Both the position numbers and the translations under genes were made by a program. Of a stretch of 64,000 nucleotides of DNA, positions 16,430 to 24,511 are shown piece after piece (position 1 is the stretch's first letter; every line of letters begins with the position of its first letter). This DNA is from Paenibacillus harenae DSM 16969 (GTDB lineage Bacteria; Bacillota; Bacilli; Paenibacillales; Paenibacillaceae): positions 546,271 through 610,270 of the forward strand of contig NZ_KE383843.1 of NCBI RefSeq assembly GCF_000422465.1, written 5' to 3'. The notes beneath the pieces are model-generated. The model was not told where the DNA came from and did not search any database. It saw only the letters and a list, made by a program, of their open reading frames with translations.

Positions 16430-19400
16430 TTACTTCACGACGATCATGCCTTCTCCCAAAATCTTTCCAATCGACTCAATCAGCTGCGGGGACGGCTTCA
16501 CGCGATAGCTGTCGCTTAACGCGATTGACTTCTGGCCCCGTTCGTAGAACAGGACGGTCGGCAGAGGACCGGAATGAGAGGCCAGCAATGTTTTAAGGTT
16601 CTCAAGGACAGCAGGCTGCTCGTTCTCCGCAGCGATTTTGATATAAACGCGCTGAGGCTTTCGTTCCTGCATCGCTTGCGCGCGCGGCTGCGGAACCGGT
16701 TGGCTTTGCGGCGGCGTGCGGGGGGCCGTCGCTCCTCCAGCGGCGCTGCGGGCTGCGCGGGCCTGCGCCTGCTTCTGGAGCCTTCTCACCTGGTCCGCGA
16801 GATATACGGCCGCCCCCTCAAGCGGAACGACATCCTCGACGAGCAGCTTGAAATCATCGTCCTGCTGCTGAACCGTCGCTTGCACGATGGCCAGTCCGCC
16901 CTTCTCCAGCTTGGCGCCTACCCGCTTCCAGACTGAAGGGAAAACGACGGCTTCCACGCGCATAATCCGGTCCTCCAGCTCGAGAAAGCCCATAGCCAGA
17001 CCCTTCTTGTTCGTGAAGGGCTTTAGCGATACGACCATGACGCCGACAACTGCCGCCGTCCCGTCCTTCGCGTCGCCAAGCTCAACCAGCCGGTCAAGGC
17101 CGAGTCCCGCAAGCTGCTCCTCCGCATCGTCCAGCGGATGACCCGACAAATAAAGCCCCAGCAGCTCCCGTTCAAAATCCAGCTTCTGGCTTGTCGTATA
17201 CGGCCGTATATCGGGCAGCTCCACATCCCAGTTCTGCACCTCATCGAAGCCGAACATCTCGATTTGCAGTTCTTCCCGCTCCTTCCGCCATTTGAGAGCA
17301 GCCTCCACCGTTTCCTCGAGCGCGGCCAGCAGCTGCGCGCGATGGCCCGGCAGCGAATCGCAGGCTCCCGCCTGAATAAGCGATTCAAGCACCCGCTTGT
17401 TGACGATGCGCAGGTCAACGCGCTGGCATAAATCAAGCAGGCTCTCATACGGCTTCTCTACCCGCACAGCTTTAATCGCTTCGATTGCCTGCGTGCCGAC
17501 GTTCTTGATCGCGGCAAGGCCGAACCGGGCGGCTCCGCCGGCAGGCGTGAAGGAAACGCCGCTTTCGTTCACGTCCGGCGGGAGCACCTCGATGCCCATG
17601 CGCCGGCATTCATCGACGTATTCGGCTGTTTTGCGCTGGTTGCCGGTCACCGATGCGAGCATCGAGGCCATGAACGGAACCGGATAATGAGCCTTCAGCC
17701 ATGCGGTCTGGAAGGCTAGCACGCCGTATGCGGCGGCATGCGCGCGCGGGAAGCCGTAATCGGCGAAACGCACGATCATATCGTAGACCCGGTTGGCATC
17801 GGACTCCGAGTACCCCTGCTTCAAGCTGCCTTTCACAAAATGCGCCCGTTCCTCGTCCAGCACCTCGCGCTTCTTCTTCGAGACTGCACGCCTTAGCAAA
17901 TCCGCTTCGCCGAGCGAGAAGCCCGCCATCAGCGAGGCGATCTGCATAATTTGCTCCTGATAGACGATGATGCCGTAGGTATCGGCCAGGATGGGCTCAA
18001 GCGTAGGATGCGGGTAATCGACGGTGATAAGACCGTGTTTGCCCTGAATAAATTTCGGGATAAATTCCATCGGACCGGGTCGGTACAAGGCTCCCACCGA
18101 GATGATATCCTCGAACACGGTCGGCTTCATCTCCTTCAGCACGCGCCTGATTCCGGAGGATTCCAGCTGGAATATGCCGGTCGTATCGCCGCGTCCCAGC
18201 ATCGCGTACGTCTCGGGATCCGAATCGTTAACCGTCCGGAAATCGATCTCCTTGCCGTACAGCTCCTTCACCCATTGAAGCGTTCTCTCTAAGATGGACA
18301 AGGTTCTCAGTCCGAGAAAGTCCATTTTGAGCAGGCCGACCGCCTCCAAATGCTCCATTGAATACTGCGTAAGCGGAATGCTCTCGCTGCCCGTCTGAAG
18401 CGGCGTATAATCCGTAAGCGGCTCCTGTGAAATGACGACCCCCGCAGCATGCGTCGACGCATGGCGCGGCATGCCCTCCACCTTCAGCGCCATCTGCAGC
18501 AATGCGGCCGTCTTCGGCAGGCGTTCTGCCGCTTCGCGAAGCTCCGGGCTGGCGCGCAGCGCCTCCTCGAGCGTAATGTGCAGCTGATTCGGGATGAGCT
18601 TCGCCGCGCGGTCGACCTCCTGAAAAGGAACGTTCATCGCGCGCCCGACATCGCGTACAGCAGCCTTCGCCGCCATCGTGCCGAAAGTGATAATCTGCGC
18701 GACATGATCCTCGCCGTACTTTGCCGCGACATAGGCAATGACCTCATCGCGTCGCTCGTCATTGAAGTCGATATCGATATCCGGCATCGAGATCCGTTCC
18801 GGATTTAGAAAGCGTTCGAACAACAGCTTATATTTAAGCGGATCCACATCCGTGATCCGAAGCGTGTAAGCGACCAGGCTGCCCGCGGACGACCCGCGTC
18901 CCGGACCGGTGCGGATGCCGCGTTCGTGCGCGAAGCGTATGAAGTCCCAGACGATGAGGAAGTAGTCGCTGAAGCCCATTTTCTCAATAACCGAAAGTTC
19001 GTACTCCAGCCGGTGCTCGGCCCTCTCACGGAAGCCGGCATCGCTCAGCCACTCCGGCAGGCCCGCATACCTTGCGGTTAAGCCGTCACGGCATAGCGTC
19101 TCCAAGTAAGCGGCGGAGCTCATTCCGGACGGCACGGGCCGGAACACCGGAAGCGCGGCGCGGCCCAGCGTAAGCTCCAGCTCGCATCGATCCGCGATCT
19201 CGGCGGTATTCGCCAGCGCGTCCGGAACATGCCTGAATAAGCCCGCCATTTCATCGGCGCTTTTCAAATAGAGCTGGTTGGTCAGCATGCGCATGCGGTC
19301 CGTGTCCTCAACCGTTTTGCCCGTTCCGATGCACAGCAGCACGTCTTGCACCTCCGCGTCCTCTGCTCGTAAATAATGGACGTCGTTCGTGGCGGCTAGC

Positions 19401-20011
19401 TTGATGCCGAGCTCGCGCGAAAGCTCGATCATGGCGGCGGCTACCTTCTTCTGGTCCAGCATGCCGTGATCCTGCAGCTCCAAGTAAAAGTCTTCTCCGA
19501 ATATTTCCTTGTAGCGCAAGGCGGCGTTCTTCGCCTCCTCCCGGCGGTCATAGAGCAAATGCTGCGAGACCTCCCCCTTCAAGCAGGAGCTGAGGCATAT
19601 CAGACCCTCCGAATGCTCCCGGAGAACTTCCAGATCAATGCGGGGCTTGTAATGGAAGCCCTCCAGATGGCCGATCGAGCTTAGCTTCATCAGATTGCGG
19701 TACCCCGCCTCGTTTTTGGCAAGCGCGACAAGATGATAGATCGGGTTCTCCTTGCGGGTTCCCTTCTCGAACCGGGAGCCGGTTGTCATATAAAGCTCGC
19801 AGCCGATGATCGGTTTAATTCCATGAGCGCGGCATGCGCGGTAGAAAGGAATCGCCCCGTACATGACCCCATGGTCCGTCAAGGCGAGCGCCTTCATTCC
19901 GAGCTCCGACGCTGTCGCCGCAAGATCGCGAATTCTGGCGGCGCCGTCGAGAAGACTATATTCGCTGTGTACATGCAAATGCACGAAATTTGGTTCGGTC
20001 GTACCGCTCAT
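16430..20011 (-). CDS. dnaE: DNA polymerase III subunit alpha (DnaE)
   Basis: A 1193-residue replicative polymerase subunit of the DnaE type. Domains in order: PHP domain starting VHLHVHSEYSLLDGAARI (about 10-27); the palm with GPGRGSSAGSL near 378 and the catalytic acidic motif PDIDIDFNDERRDE near 409; tau-binding and finger regions; tandem HhH region; OB fold near 1000. After the OB fold comes a low-complexity Gln/Ala/Pro-rich linker at about 1090-1130 and then a small C-terminal domain, which explains a length somewhat above the family norm. There is no exonuclease domain, as expected for DnaE rather than PolC. GGAGA lies 9-10 nt before the ATG. Divergent from ytrH. Confidence 0.96.
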   Translation of the reverse strand: MSGTTEPNFVHLHVHSEYSLLDGAARIRDLAATASELGMKALALTDHGVMYGAIPFYRACRAHGIKPIIGCELYMTTGSRFEKGTRKENPIYHLVALAKNEAGYRNLMKLSSIGHLEGFHYKPRIDLEVLREHSEGLICLSSCLKGEVSQHLLYDRREEAKNAALRYKEIFGEDFYLELQDHGMLDQKKVAAAMIELSRELGIKLAATNDVHYLRAEDAEVQDVLLCIGTGKTVEDTDRMRMLTNQLYLKSADEMAGLFRHVPDALANTAEIADRCELELTLGRAALPVFRPVPSGMSSAAYLETLCRDGLTARYAGLPEWLSDAGFRERAEHRLEYELSVIEKMGFSDYFLIVWDFIRFAHERGIRTGPGRGSSAGSLVAYTLRITDVDPLKYKLLFERFLNPERISMPDIDIDFNDERRDEVIAYVAAKYGEDHVAQIITFGTMAAKAAVRDVGRAMNVPFQEVDRAAKLIPNQLHITLEEALRASPELREAAERLPKTAALLQMALKVEGMPRHASTHAAGVVISQEPLTDYTPLQTGSESIPLTQYSMEHLEAVGLLKMDFLGLRTLSILERTLQWVKELYGKEIDFRTVNDSDPETYAMLGRGDTTGIFQLESSGIRRVLKEMKPTVFEDIISVGALYRPGPMEFIPKFIQGKHGLITVDYPHPTLEPILADTYGIIVYQEQIMQIASLMAGFSLGEADLLRRAVSKKKREVLDEERAHFVKGSLKQGYSESDANRVYDMIVRFADYGFPRAHAAAYGVLAFQTAWLKAHYPVPFMASMLASVTGNQRKTAEYVDECRRMGIEVLPPDVNESGVSFTPAGGAARFGLAAIKNVGTQAIEAIKAVRVEKPYESLLDLCQRVDLRIVNKRVLESLIQAGACDSLPGHRAQLLAALEETVEAALKWRKEREELQIEMFGFDEVQNWDVELPDIRPYTTSQKLDFERELLGLYLSGHPLDDAEEQLAGLGLDRLVELGDAKDGTAAVVGVMVVSLKPFTNKKGLAMGFLELEDRIMRVEAVVFPSVWKRVGAKLEKGGLAIVQATVQQQDDDFKLLVEDVVPLEGAAVYLADQVRRLQKQAQARAARSAAGGATAPRTPPQSQPVPQPRAQAMQERKPQRVYIKIAAENEQPAVLENLKTLLASHSGPLPTVLFYERGQKSIALSDSYRVKPSPQLIESIGKILGEGMIVVK

Positions 20012-20060
20012 AACGCCTGATCTCCTTCGCCGTCCGAAATAGTTAGCTCTATTTTATCAT

Positions 20061-20088
20061 AATAGAGGCGGACACGCCCATAGAATGG
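20061..20088 (+). promoter_or_regulatory. Sigma-E-like sporulation promoter of ytrHI
   Basis: ATAATA (20061-20066) and CATAGAAT (20081-20088) are separated by 14 bp, close to the mother-cell sigma-E pattern (ATATT-type -35, CATACAAT-type -10). The predicted start near 20095 gives a 59-nt leader. ytrH and ytrI belong to the sigma-E regulon in B. subtilis. Confidence 0.6.
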
Positions 20089-20153
20089 TAGCAGGGTGTA
20101 CAAGCGTTCGAGCCGGTTTCAATATTTCATATTTTTCCGAGGAGGTTAGTTCC

Positions 20154-20480
20154 ATGAGCTATTTCTTGTCCAAGGCGGGACTTGATTTTTTTATAGCGTT
20201 CGGCGTCGTGATCGGGGGATCGATGCTGGCCGGCGTCGGTTCGGTGTTCATGCTGCTGCCGCCCGCGGCTACGATGCTCGATACGGCCGCCCGGTTGAAA
20301 ATTTGGGCGATCGTCGTGGCGGTCGGCGGTTCCATCGATCCGGTCCGCGTCATTGAGAGCAACATTATGGCCGGGCAATTGTCGCCGGCCGCCCAGCAGA
20401 TTTGTTTTATTATTATCGCGTTTCTCGGCGCGCATCTGGGATCGGAGCTGGTCCGACTTATTTGCAAGGGAGCCATATAA
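20154..20480 (+). CDS. ytrH: Sporulation membrane protein YtrH
   Basis: A 108-residue integral membrane protein of the YtrH family, required for efficient sporulation and acting in the mother cell. Three hydrophobic helices are visible (about 8-30, 45-60, 80-100). The motif WAIVVAVGGSIDPVRVIESN is typical of the family. The ATG at 20154 has GAGGAGG at 7-8 nt; an upstream in-frame GTG at 20085 lies inside the predicted promoter and is rejected. First gene of ytrH-ytrI; the next start is 2 bp after its stop. Confidence 0.92.
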   Translation: MSYFLSKAGLDFFIAFGVVIGGSMLAGVGSVFMLLPPAATMLDTAARLKIWAIVVAVGGSIDPVRVIESNIMAGQLSPAAQQICFIIIAFLGAHLGSELVRLICKGAI

Positions 20481-20482
20481 CA

Positions 20483-20998
20483 ATGCGGGTACCGCCTTTT
20501 GAACGTTGGGTCAGGGGCATGCAGATGACGGGGGTGCTGGTGCTGGGGATGATCATCGGGGCTATCGTCTATAATTCGTTTTACTTGGCTCAGACCGAAG
20601 CTTTGATTACCTTGAAGAGCGAGCTGGAGATGCAGCTTGAGCAGAATGCGCAAGATATGGAGAACCTGAAGGATTTCAAAAACAAGCACACCGTCATTAA
20701 AAGCGTTCAGCCTCGGATTGAGACTGAAACCGGCCTCAAATCGGACAGGCCGAAACTCGATCAGGTGACGGAAGCGGCTCTGATAAAAAAAATAAAGGAA
20801 GATCTGGACATCTTTCTCGGCCGAAGCATTTACGAGATCGATTCCGATGCGAAATTCGCCCGCAAGCTCCTTGACCGGAAGGTGTATACCGATATCTACG
20901 GCAAGGATTACAGCATCCAAATCAAAACGATACTCGTCGTCGACAATGTTCTTCAAGTCTGGGTGCATGTTGATAATTATACGAAGCCTCCCGCATGA
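20483..20998 (+). CDS. ytrI: Sporulation membrane protein YtrI
   Basis: A 171-residue protein with one N-terminal membrane helix (about 13-33), a probable coiled coil (about 40-75, rich in Glu, Gln and Leu heptads) and an extracytoplasmic or intermembrane C-terminal domain. It matches the YtrI family, the usual partner of YtrH. The ATG starts 2 bp after the ytrH stop, with AAGGGAG at about 10 nt, so the two are translationally linked. Confidence 0.9.
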   Translation: MRVPPFERWVRGMQMTGVLVLGMIIGAIVYNSFYLAQTEALITLKSELEMQLEQNAQDMENLKDFKNKHTVIKSVQPRIETETGLKSDRPKLDQVTEAALIKKIKEDLDIFLGRSIYEIDSDAKFARKLLDRKVYTDIYGKDYSIQIKTILVVDNVLQVWVHVDNYTKPPA

Positions 20999-21088
20999 GC
21001 GAAATCGGGCTGATCATGGTACAATAGAGCCTGTCTGCTCTTGCGTGTCAAGCGGCAATCTCATTATTCAAAGGAGCTGCTGTAAAAA

Positions 21089-21388
21089 ATGGATCAGCTT
21101 ATGCAGTGGCTGTTCGCACCGGTAATTTTCATTTCCCTTGCGTTCTCAGCCATCTTCAGCTTTAAATCGCGACGCACGAAGGATGCAAGAACCCGCGGCA
21201 TACTGACGGCCAGGATGAATATCAGCATGGGCGTCATGCTGCTGTTCATCGCTTTGGTTCAGCTGTTTTTGTCGGGAGAGTCTACGCTTCGCATCGTCAT
21301 CGGTGCCGTCTTCATGGTCATCGGCATATTCAACCTGTTCGCCGGACTGCGCAACCTCAGCCTCTACCGCGCAACCAGAGACCAGTAG
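21089..21388 (+). CDS. ytpI: YtpI family membrane protein
   Basis: A 99-residue protein with three hydrophobic helices (about 8-26, 44-62, 68-88) and a basic loop RRTKDARTRGILTARMN between the first two. It matches the YtpI family found near ytrHI and ytoI in Bacillus. The function is not known. AAAGGAG lies about 11 nt before the ATG. Convergent with ytoI, only 3 bp apart, with no visible terminator hairpin in between. Confidence 0.85.
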   Translation: MDQLMQWLFAPVIFISLAFSAIFSFKSRRTKDARTRGILTARMNISMGVMLLFIALVQLFLSGESTLRIVIGAVFMVIGIFNLFAGLRNLSLYRATRDQ

Positions 21389-21391
21389 ACG

Positions 21392-22747
21392 TCAATAGGG
21401 ATCGATCATCTGGGCCGTCAGCATCGCCTTGGCGGCCAATCCCTTCGCATCCTTCACCTCGATCTCCAGCTTCGTAAACTTCCTGCTCATCTCCAGCGCT
21501 TTCGGAATAATCGTAATCTCGCTGTCGATTTGAACCGGTCTGACATAATAGGTCGTCATGCTTTCCAGCAAATAATCGCGTTTCGCCGTCTCGCGAATCA
21601 TCCGTCTTGCCGCCTGCGTCATGAGCGTGGCAAGAAGTCCTTCCGACATCATCCCGAGAGAACCGGACATTTGCGGAGAAACCGTTCCTTTGTAGGCAAT
21701 GCCCAGCTCATCCGCGCCGCTCATGCCGGAAGTCGCCATAAATCCGGTCCACATCAAATCCTCGAACGTCTGGCCCGATTCCGGCTGCTTGCCGGCGAAG
21801 CGCATCGCATCCAGCACCTCCTGCCTGGTCACCACGCCGAGCAGCTTGCGGTGCCTGTCGACGATCGGCAGCAAATCGATCCCCTCCGCCGCCATCGTAT
21901 GAGCGGCCGAAGTGACGGTTATATTGGGTGCTGCGGTAATCGGCTGCCTCGTCATAAGCTTGTCAAGAATGTTATCCTCAGGGGAGCCGACGGCATCCTT
22001 GGCGGTCATCATTCCGATAACGCGGTTTCGCTCATCGACAACCGGGAACCTGAAATAACCCGTCTCGAGCGAAAGCCTGTGAAAGTCGGCAACGGTATTG
22101 CCGGCGCGAAGCACATCCGCGGGACGGCTGAACGTTACGATATCCTCGATCAGCATGATCTTCCGCTTGATGAGACGGTCGTAAATCGCCCGGTTAATCA
22201 TGGACGCAACGGTAAACGTGTCATGCCGCGAGGAAATAATCGGAAGCGAACGCTCGTCCGCGATCCGGATGACCTCCTCGCTCGTCCCGAAGCCGCCGGT
22301 AATGAGAACGCCCGCCCCCTCCTCCAGCGCACAGCGATGGGCGCCGATGCGGTTGCCCACGATAAGCAGGCTGCTCTCGTCAATATAGCGAAGCATGGCA
22401 TCAAGCTCCATCGCGCCGATGACGAACTTATGCAGCGTCTTGTCGAGGCCGGCCGCTCCTCCGAACAGCTTGCCTTCGACGATCTCGGCTACTTCGCCGA
22501 AAGTAAGCTGGTCCAGCGCCTCGCGCCTCTTGCGGTCGATCCGGACCGTTCCGATCCGCTCCTTCGTGCTGACCAGGCCGGAGCTCTCCGCATCCTTAAA
22601 CGCTTTGTAAGCCGTTCCTTCGCTGACGCCAAGCTCCTTGGCGATCGCCCGAACCGAAATTTTCGTTCCGATCTTGAGACTCTGGATGTATTGCAAAATT
22701 TGCTCATGCTTCGTGCTCGTTTCATTCCCGGGTCCGATTGAAGCCAT
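21392..22747 (-). CDS. ytoI: YtoI-like CBS domain regulator with HTH and hot-dog domains
   Basis: A 451-residue multidomain protein. N-terminal helix-turn-helix (about 1-60, VRAIAKELGVSEGTAYKAFK), DRTGG-like domain (about 70-190, with GVLITGGFGTSEEV), two CBS domains (about 195-250 and 255-312), and a C-terminal hot-dog domain (about 330-445). CBS pairs usually bind adenosyl ligands, and the hot-dog half resembles acyl-CoA thioesterases, so it may couple nucleotide sensing to acyl-CoA chemistry. The ATG at 22747 has GGAGG at 7 nt; the GTG six codons earlier lies inside that region. Same neighbourhood as in B. subtilis (ytpI-ytoI). Confidence 0.9.
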   Translation of the reverse strand: MASIGPGNETSTKHEQILQYIQSLKIGTKISVRAIAKELGVSEGTAYKAFKDAESSGLVSTKERIGTVRIDRKRREALDQLTFGEVAEIVEGKLFGGAAGLDKTLHKFVIGAMELDAMLRYIDESSLLIVGNRIGAHRCALEEGAGVLITGGFGTSEEVIRIADERSLPIISSRHDTFTVASMINRAIYDRLIKRKIMLIEDIVTFSRPADVLRAGNTVADFHRLSLETGYFRFPVVDERNRVIGMMTAKDAVGSPEDNILDKLMTRQPITAAPNITVTSAAHTMAAEGIDLLPIVDRHRKLLGVVTRQEVLDAMRFAGKQPESGQTFEDLMWTGFMATSGMSGADELGIAYKGTVSPQMSGSLGMMSEGLLATLMTQAARRMIRETAKRDYLLESMTTYYVRPVQIDSEITIIPKALEMSRKFTKLEIEVKDAKGLAAKAMLTAQMIDPY

Positions 22748-22837
22748 CGTTTTTCCTCCGTCCACTTATCCGTCCTTTTTCCCCTATTATAGGAGAAAGC
22801 GGAGAACAAGTCATGCCGCCGGCGCAGACAGGCGCCG

Positions 22838-23311
22838 TTACAGCTGCCAGTTCAGCAGCACCTTCCCCGTCTTGAGCATGCCGTCTACCTCTTGCCCCCG
22901 TACGCCCGTCAGCCTCCGCTTCTTGAACAGCTGATGAATCGACTGCGTATTAATGGCATTCTCGGCCCCCGTCATAATAAACGTCTGCCAGTCGTATGAA
23001 ATCGGAACCGGGTACCGGAGAGATTGAATAAGATAATTGTCAATTTCAATGCTTTGGGGCGGAATTTCCTCGTAAACGCTGGAAAAAAGGAATGAGCTCT
23101 GTTCGCTGTAAGGCCTGGAAATCGGATCTGATTTCAAGTCAAGGACATATTCCACGATCTGCGTATGCGGATTAACGCGGCAGCTGAAGGAGCCTTTCGC
23201 CGTCGCCGCTCTATCGACCCGATGAGACAAACGATAGGTAAATTGTACAAGGAAAGGAACATTGCAATAATAAGCGCGGACTTTTCTGAAAAATTCAAAT
23301 TCGTCTACCAC
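22838..23311 (-). CDS. Conserved hypothetical protein
   Basis: A 157-residue soluble protein that I do not recognise. It starts with GTG, 5 nt after GGGGG. It has no signal peptide or membrane helix. The middle is rich in Ser, Tyr and Pro (RPYSEQSSFLFSSVYEEIPPQSIEI), and the C-terminal 40 residues are basic (HQLFKKRRLTGVRG). It lies 90 bp upstream of ytoI on the same strand and is divergent from the XRE regulator. Confidence 0.7.
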   Translation of the reverse strand: MVDEFEFFRKVRAYYCNVPFLVQFTYRLSHRVDRAATAKGSFSCRVNPHTQIVEYVLDLKSDPISRPYSEQSSFLFSSVYEEIPPQSIEIDNYLIQSLRYPVPISYDWQTFIMTGAENAINTQSIHQLFKKRRLTGVRGQEVDGMLKTGKVLLNWQL

Positions 23312-23444
23312 GGTGACCCCCTTCCAGCTGCCATGCTCGTGCCATAAGATAGCCTGCCTTCACTGATTAATTGGTAATTCGACCCTTAATAGGCAATCAT
23401 AATAATAGAATGATACTTTTTTACACAATTATAGTAAAGAACCC

Positions 23445-23488
23445 ACCAATAAGTCAATGACTATAGTCATTGAAGTGAATATACTCTA
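23445..23488 (+). promoter_or_regulatory. XRE gene promoter with a 20-bp perfect palindrome
   Basis: TCAATGACTATAGTCATTGA (23454-23473) is fully self-complementary. It covers the -35 (ATGACT) and the spacer of a promoter whose -10 is TATACT near 23481. A dimeric XRE repressor binding here could silence its own gene, 70 bp downstream. Confidence 0.5.
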
Positions 23489-23542
23489 TAGAATGTTGTT
23501 GCGTTTCATCTAAAGCTCTATCGTTAGTTTTGAGGTGACAAA

Positions 23543-23899
23543 ATGAGTGGGATTGCAGGGTTGATAGGAGAAAACATTCGTCAGCTGCGCAAGAAAAGAG
23601 GCTTAAGCCAGGAACAGCTGGCCTTGCGCGCCGAAATAAACGCATCCTATATGGGACAGGTTGAGCGGGGAGAAAAAAACCCGACGATTGACGTGCTTAG
23701 CAAAATCGCGTTTGCGCTTCAGACCCCGATCGAGCAAATCGTAAATGTGATTACCGGTCAGCAGGACACGCTTGACCAAGGCGGCGAGGAAGACTACGCC
23801 AACAAGATCGCTCATCAATTGAACGGCTTATCTTTGAAAGAACAGGAAGCCGTCTATAAATTCGTAAAGCAGCTCGTTCAATTCAAGGAATTAGAGTAA
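23543..23899 (+). CDS. XRE family transcriptional regulator
   Basis: A 118-residue regulator. The N-terminal HTH (about 9-63) contains GENIRQLRKKRGLSQEQLAL and the recognition region INASYMGQVERGEKNPTID, typical of the Cro/CI-like fold. The C-terminal 45 residues (HQLNGLSLKEQEAVYKFVKQLVQF) look like a helical dimerisation segment. GAGGTG is about 7 nt before the ATG. It stands alone, followed by a strong terminator. The 20-bp palindrome in its promoter suggests autoregulation. The target is unknown. Confidence 0.88.
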   Translation: MSGIAGLIGENIRQLRKKRGLSQEQLALRAEINASYMGQVERGEKNPTIDVLSKIAFALQTPIEQIVNVITGQQDTLDQGGEEDYANKIAHQLNGLSLKEQEAVYKFVKQLVQFKELE

Positions 23900-23945
23900 A
23901 CAAGAAGATCCGCCGGATGAAACGCCGACGGATCTTCTTGTTTTT
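23899..23945 (+). terminator. Strong intrinsic terminator after the XRE gene
   Basis: The arms AACAAGAAGATCCG and CGGATCTTCTTGTT are followed by a T-run on the plus strand; the A-rich start makes it potentially bidirectional, serving the convergent membrane protein gene as well. Confidence 0.85.
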
Positions 23946-23967
23946 GAAGTTGCCGCGGCTGCCCCGC

Positions 23968-24255
23968 TTAACCGCGCGCTCTTTTGGCCATCGCCTTCTG
24001 CTCCAGCTTGCGCTCCCAGAGCTGCGCCTTTGCCCGCTTGATCCGGGCCAGCCCCCTGCGTTTCTCGTCGCTCATAAGCAGCGCGTTAACATGTGCGGTT
24101 ATAACGATAACCGCAAACAGGATCCATGCCAGCCCGAATACCCCCGTCCAATTCCACGGCGCGCCGAGTTCAAGACGAGGCAGCGCATATACGAGCATCG
24201 CGGCCGCAAGAAGCAAATACAAGACATGGCGACCTTTACCGGAAAACATAGCCAT
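23968..24255 (-). CDS. Small membrane protein of unknown function
   Basis: A 95-residue protein with two predicted membrane helices (about 10-27 and 38-58) and a strongly basic C-terminus (KRRGLARIKRAKAQLWERKL), probably cytoplasmic. The ATG at 24255 has GGAGG at 5 nt. I do not recognise a family. It is convergent with the XRE gene and divergent from the YheC/YheD-type operon. Confidence 0.65.
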   Translation of the reverse strand: MAMFSGKGRHVLYLLLAAAMLVYALPRLELGAPWNWTGVFGLAWILFAVIVITAHVNALLMSDEKRRGLARIKRAKAQLWERKLEQKAMAKRARG

Positions 24256-24414
24256 CAACTCCTCCGTCTGATCGTAAGCGGCTTATACCTACTTGTCCGC
24301 ACTACCATCCTATGAACGAAACTTACGAGATATGCTGCTAGGCTGATGAGGGCCGGCATCCGCTTATGGAAAAGCCGGCGAAAACAGCACAAGCCCGATG
24401 TCCGCTTCCGATTC

Positions 24415-24445
24415 ACAAAGGAATAGATGTCCTCATATGATGAGG
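24415..24445 (+). promoter_or_regulatory. Possible sporulation promoter of the ATP-grasp operon
   Basis: AC (24415-24416), a 17-bp gap and CATATGATG (24434) loosely fit the sigma-K pattern AC-N16/17-CATANNNTA. The -10 lies in an inverted repeat CCTCAT-ATG-ATGAGG (24431-24445 with overlap). It is weak evidence; sigma-E control is also possible, since B. subtilis yheC/yheD are mother-cell genes. The rest of the 256-bp gap shows no gene. Confidence 0.3.
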
Positions 24446-24511
24446 TAATTCGTTTAAAACACCTATGGCCGCTTATCTCTTATCGTCATCCTCCTGCTCG
24501 GAAGGAGATTT

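Noticed and set aside
21530..22741. 403-codon open frame on the plus strand opposite ytoI
   Set aside because: Antisense shadow of a clear five-domain protein; composition (His, Arg rich) is typical of such shadows.
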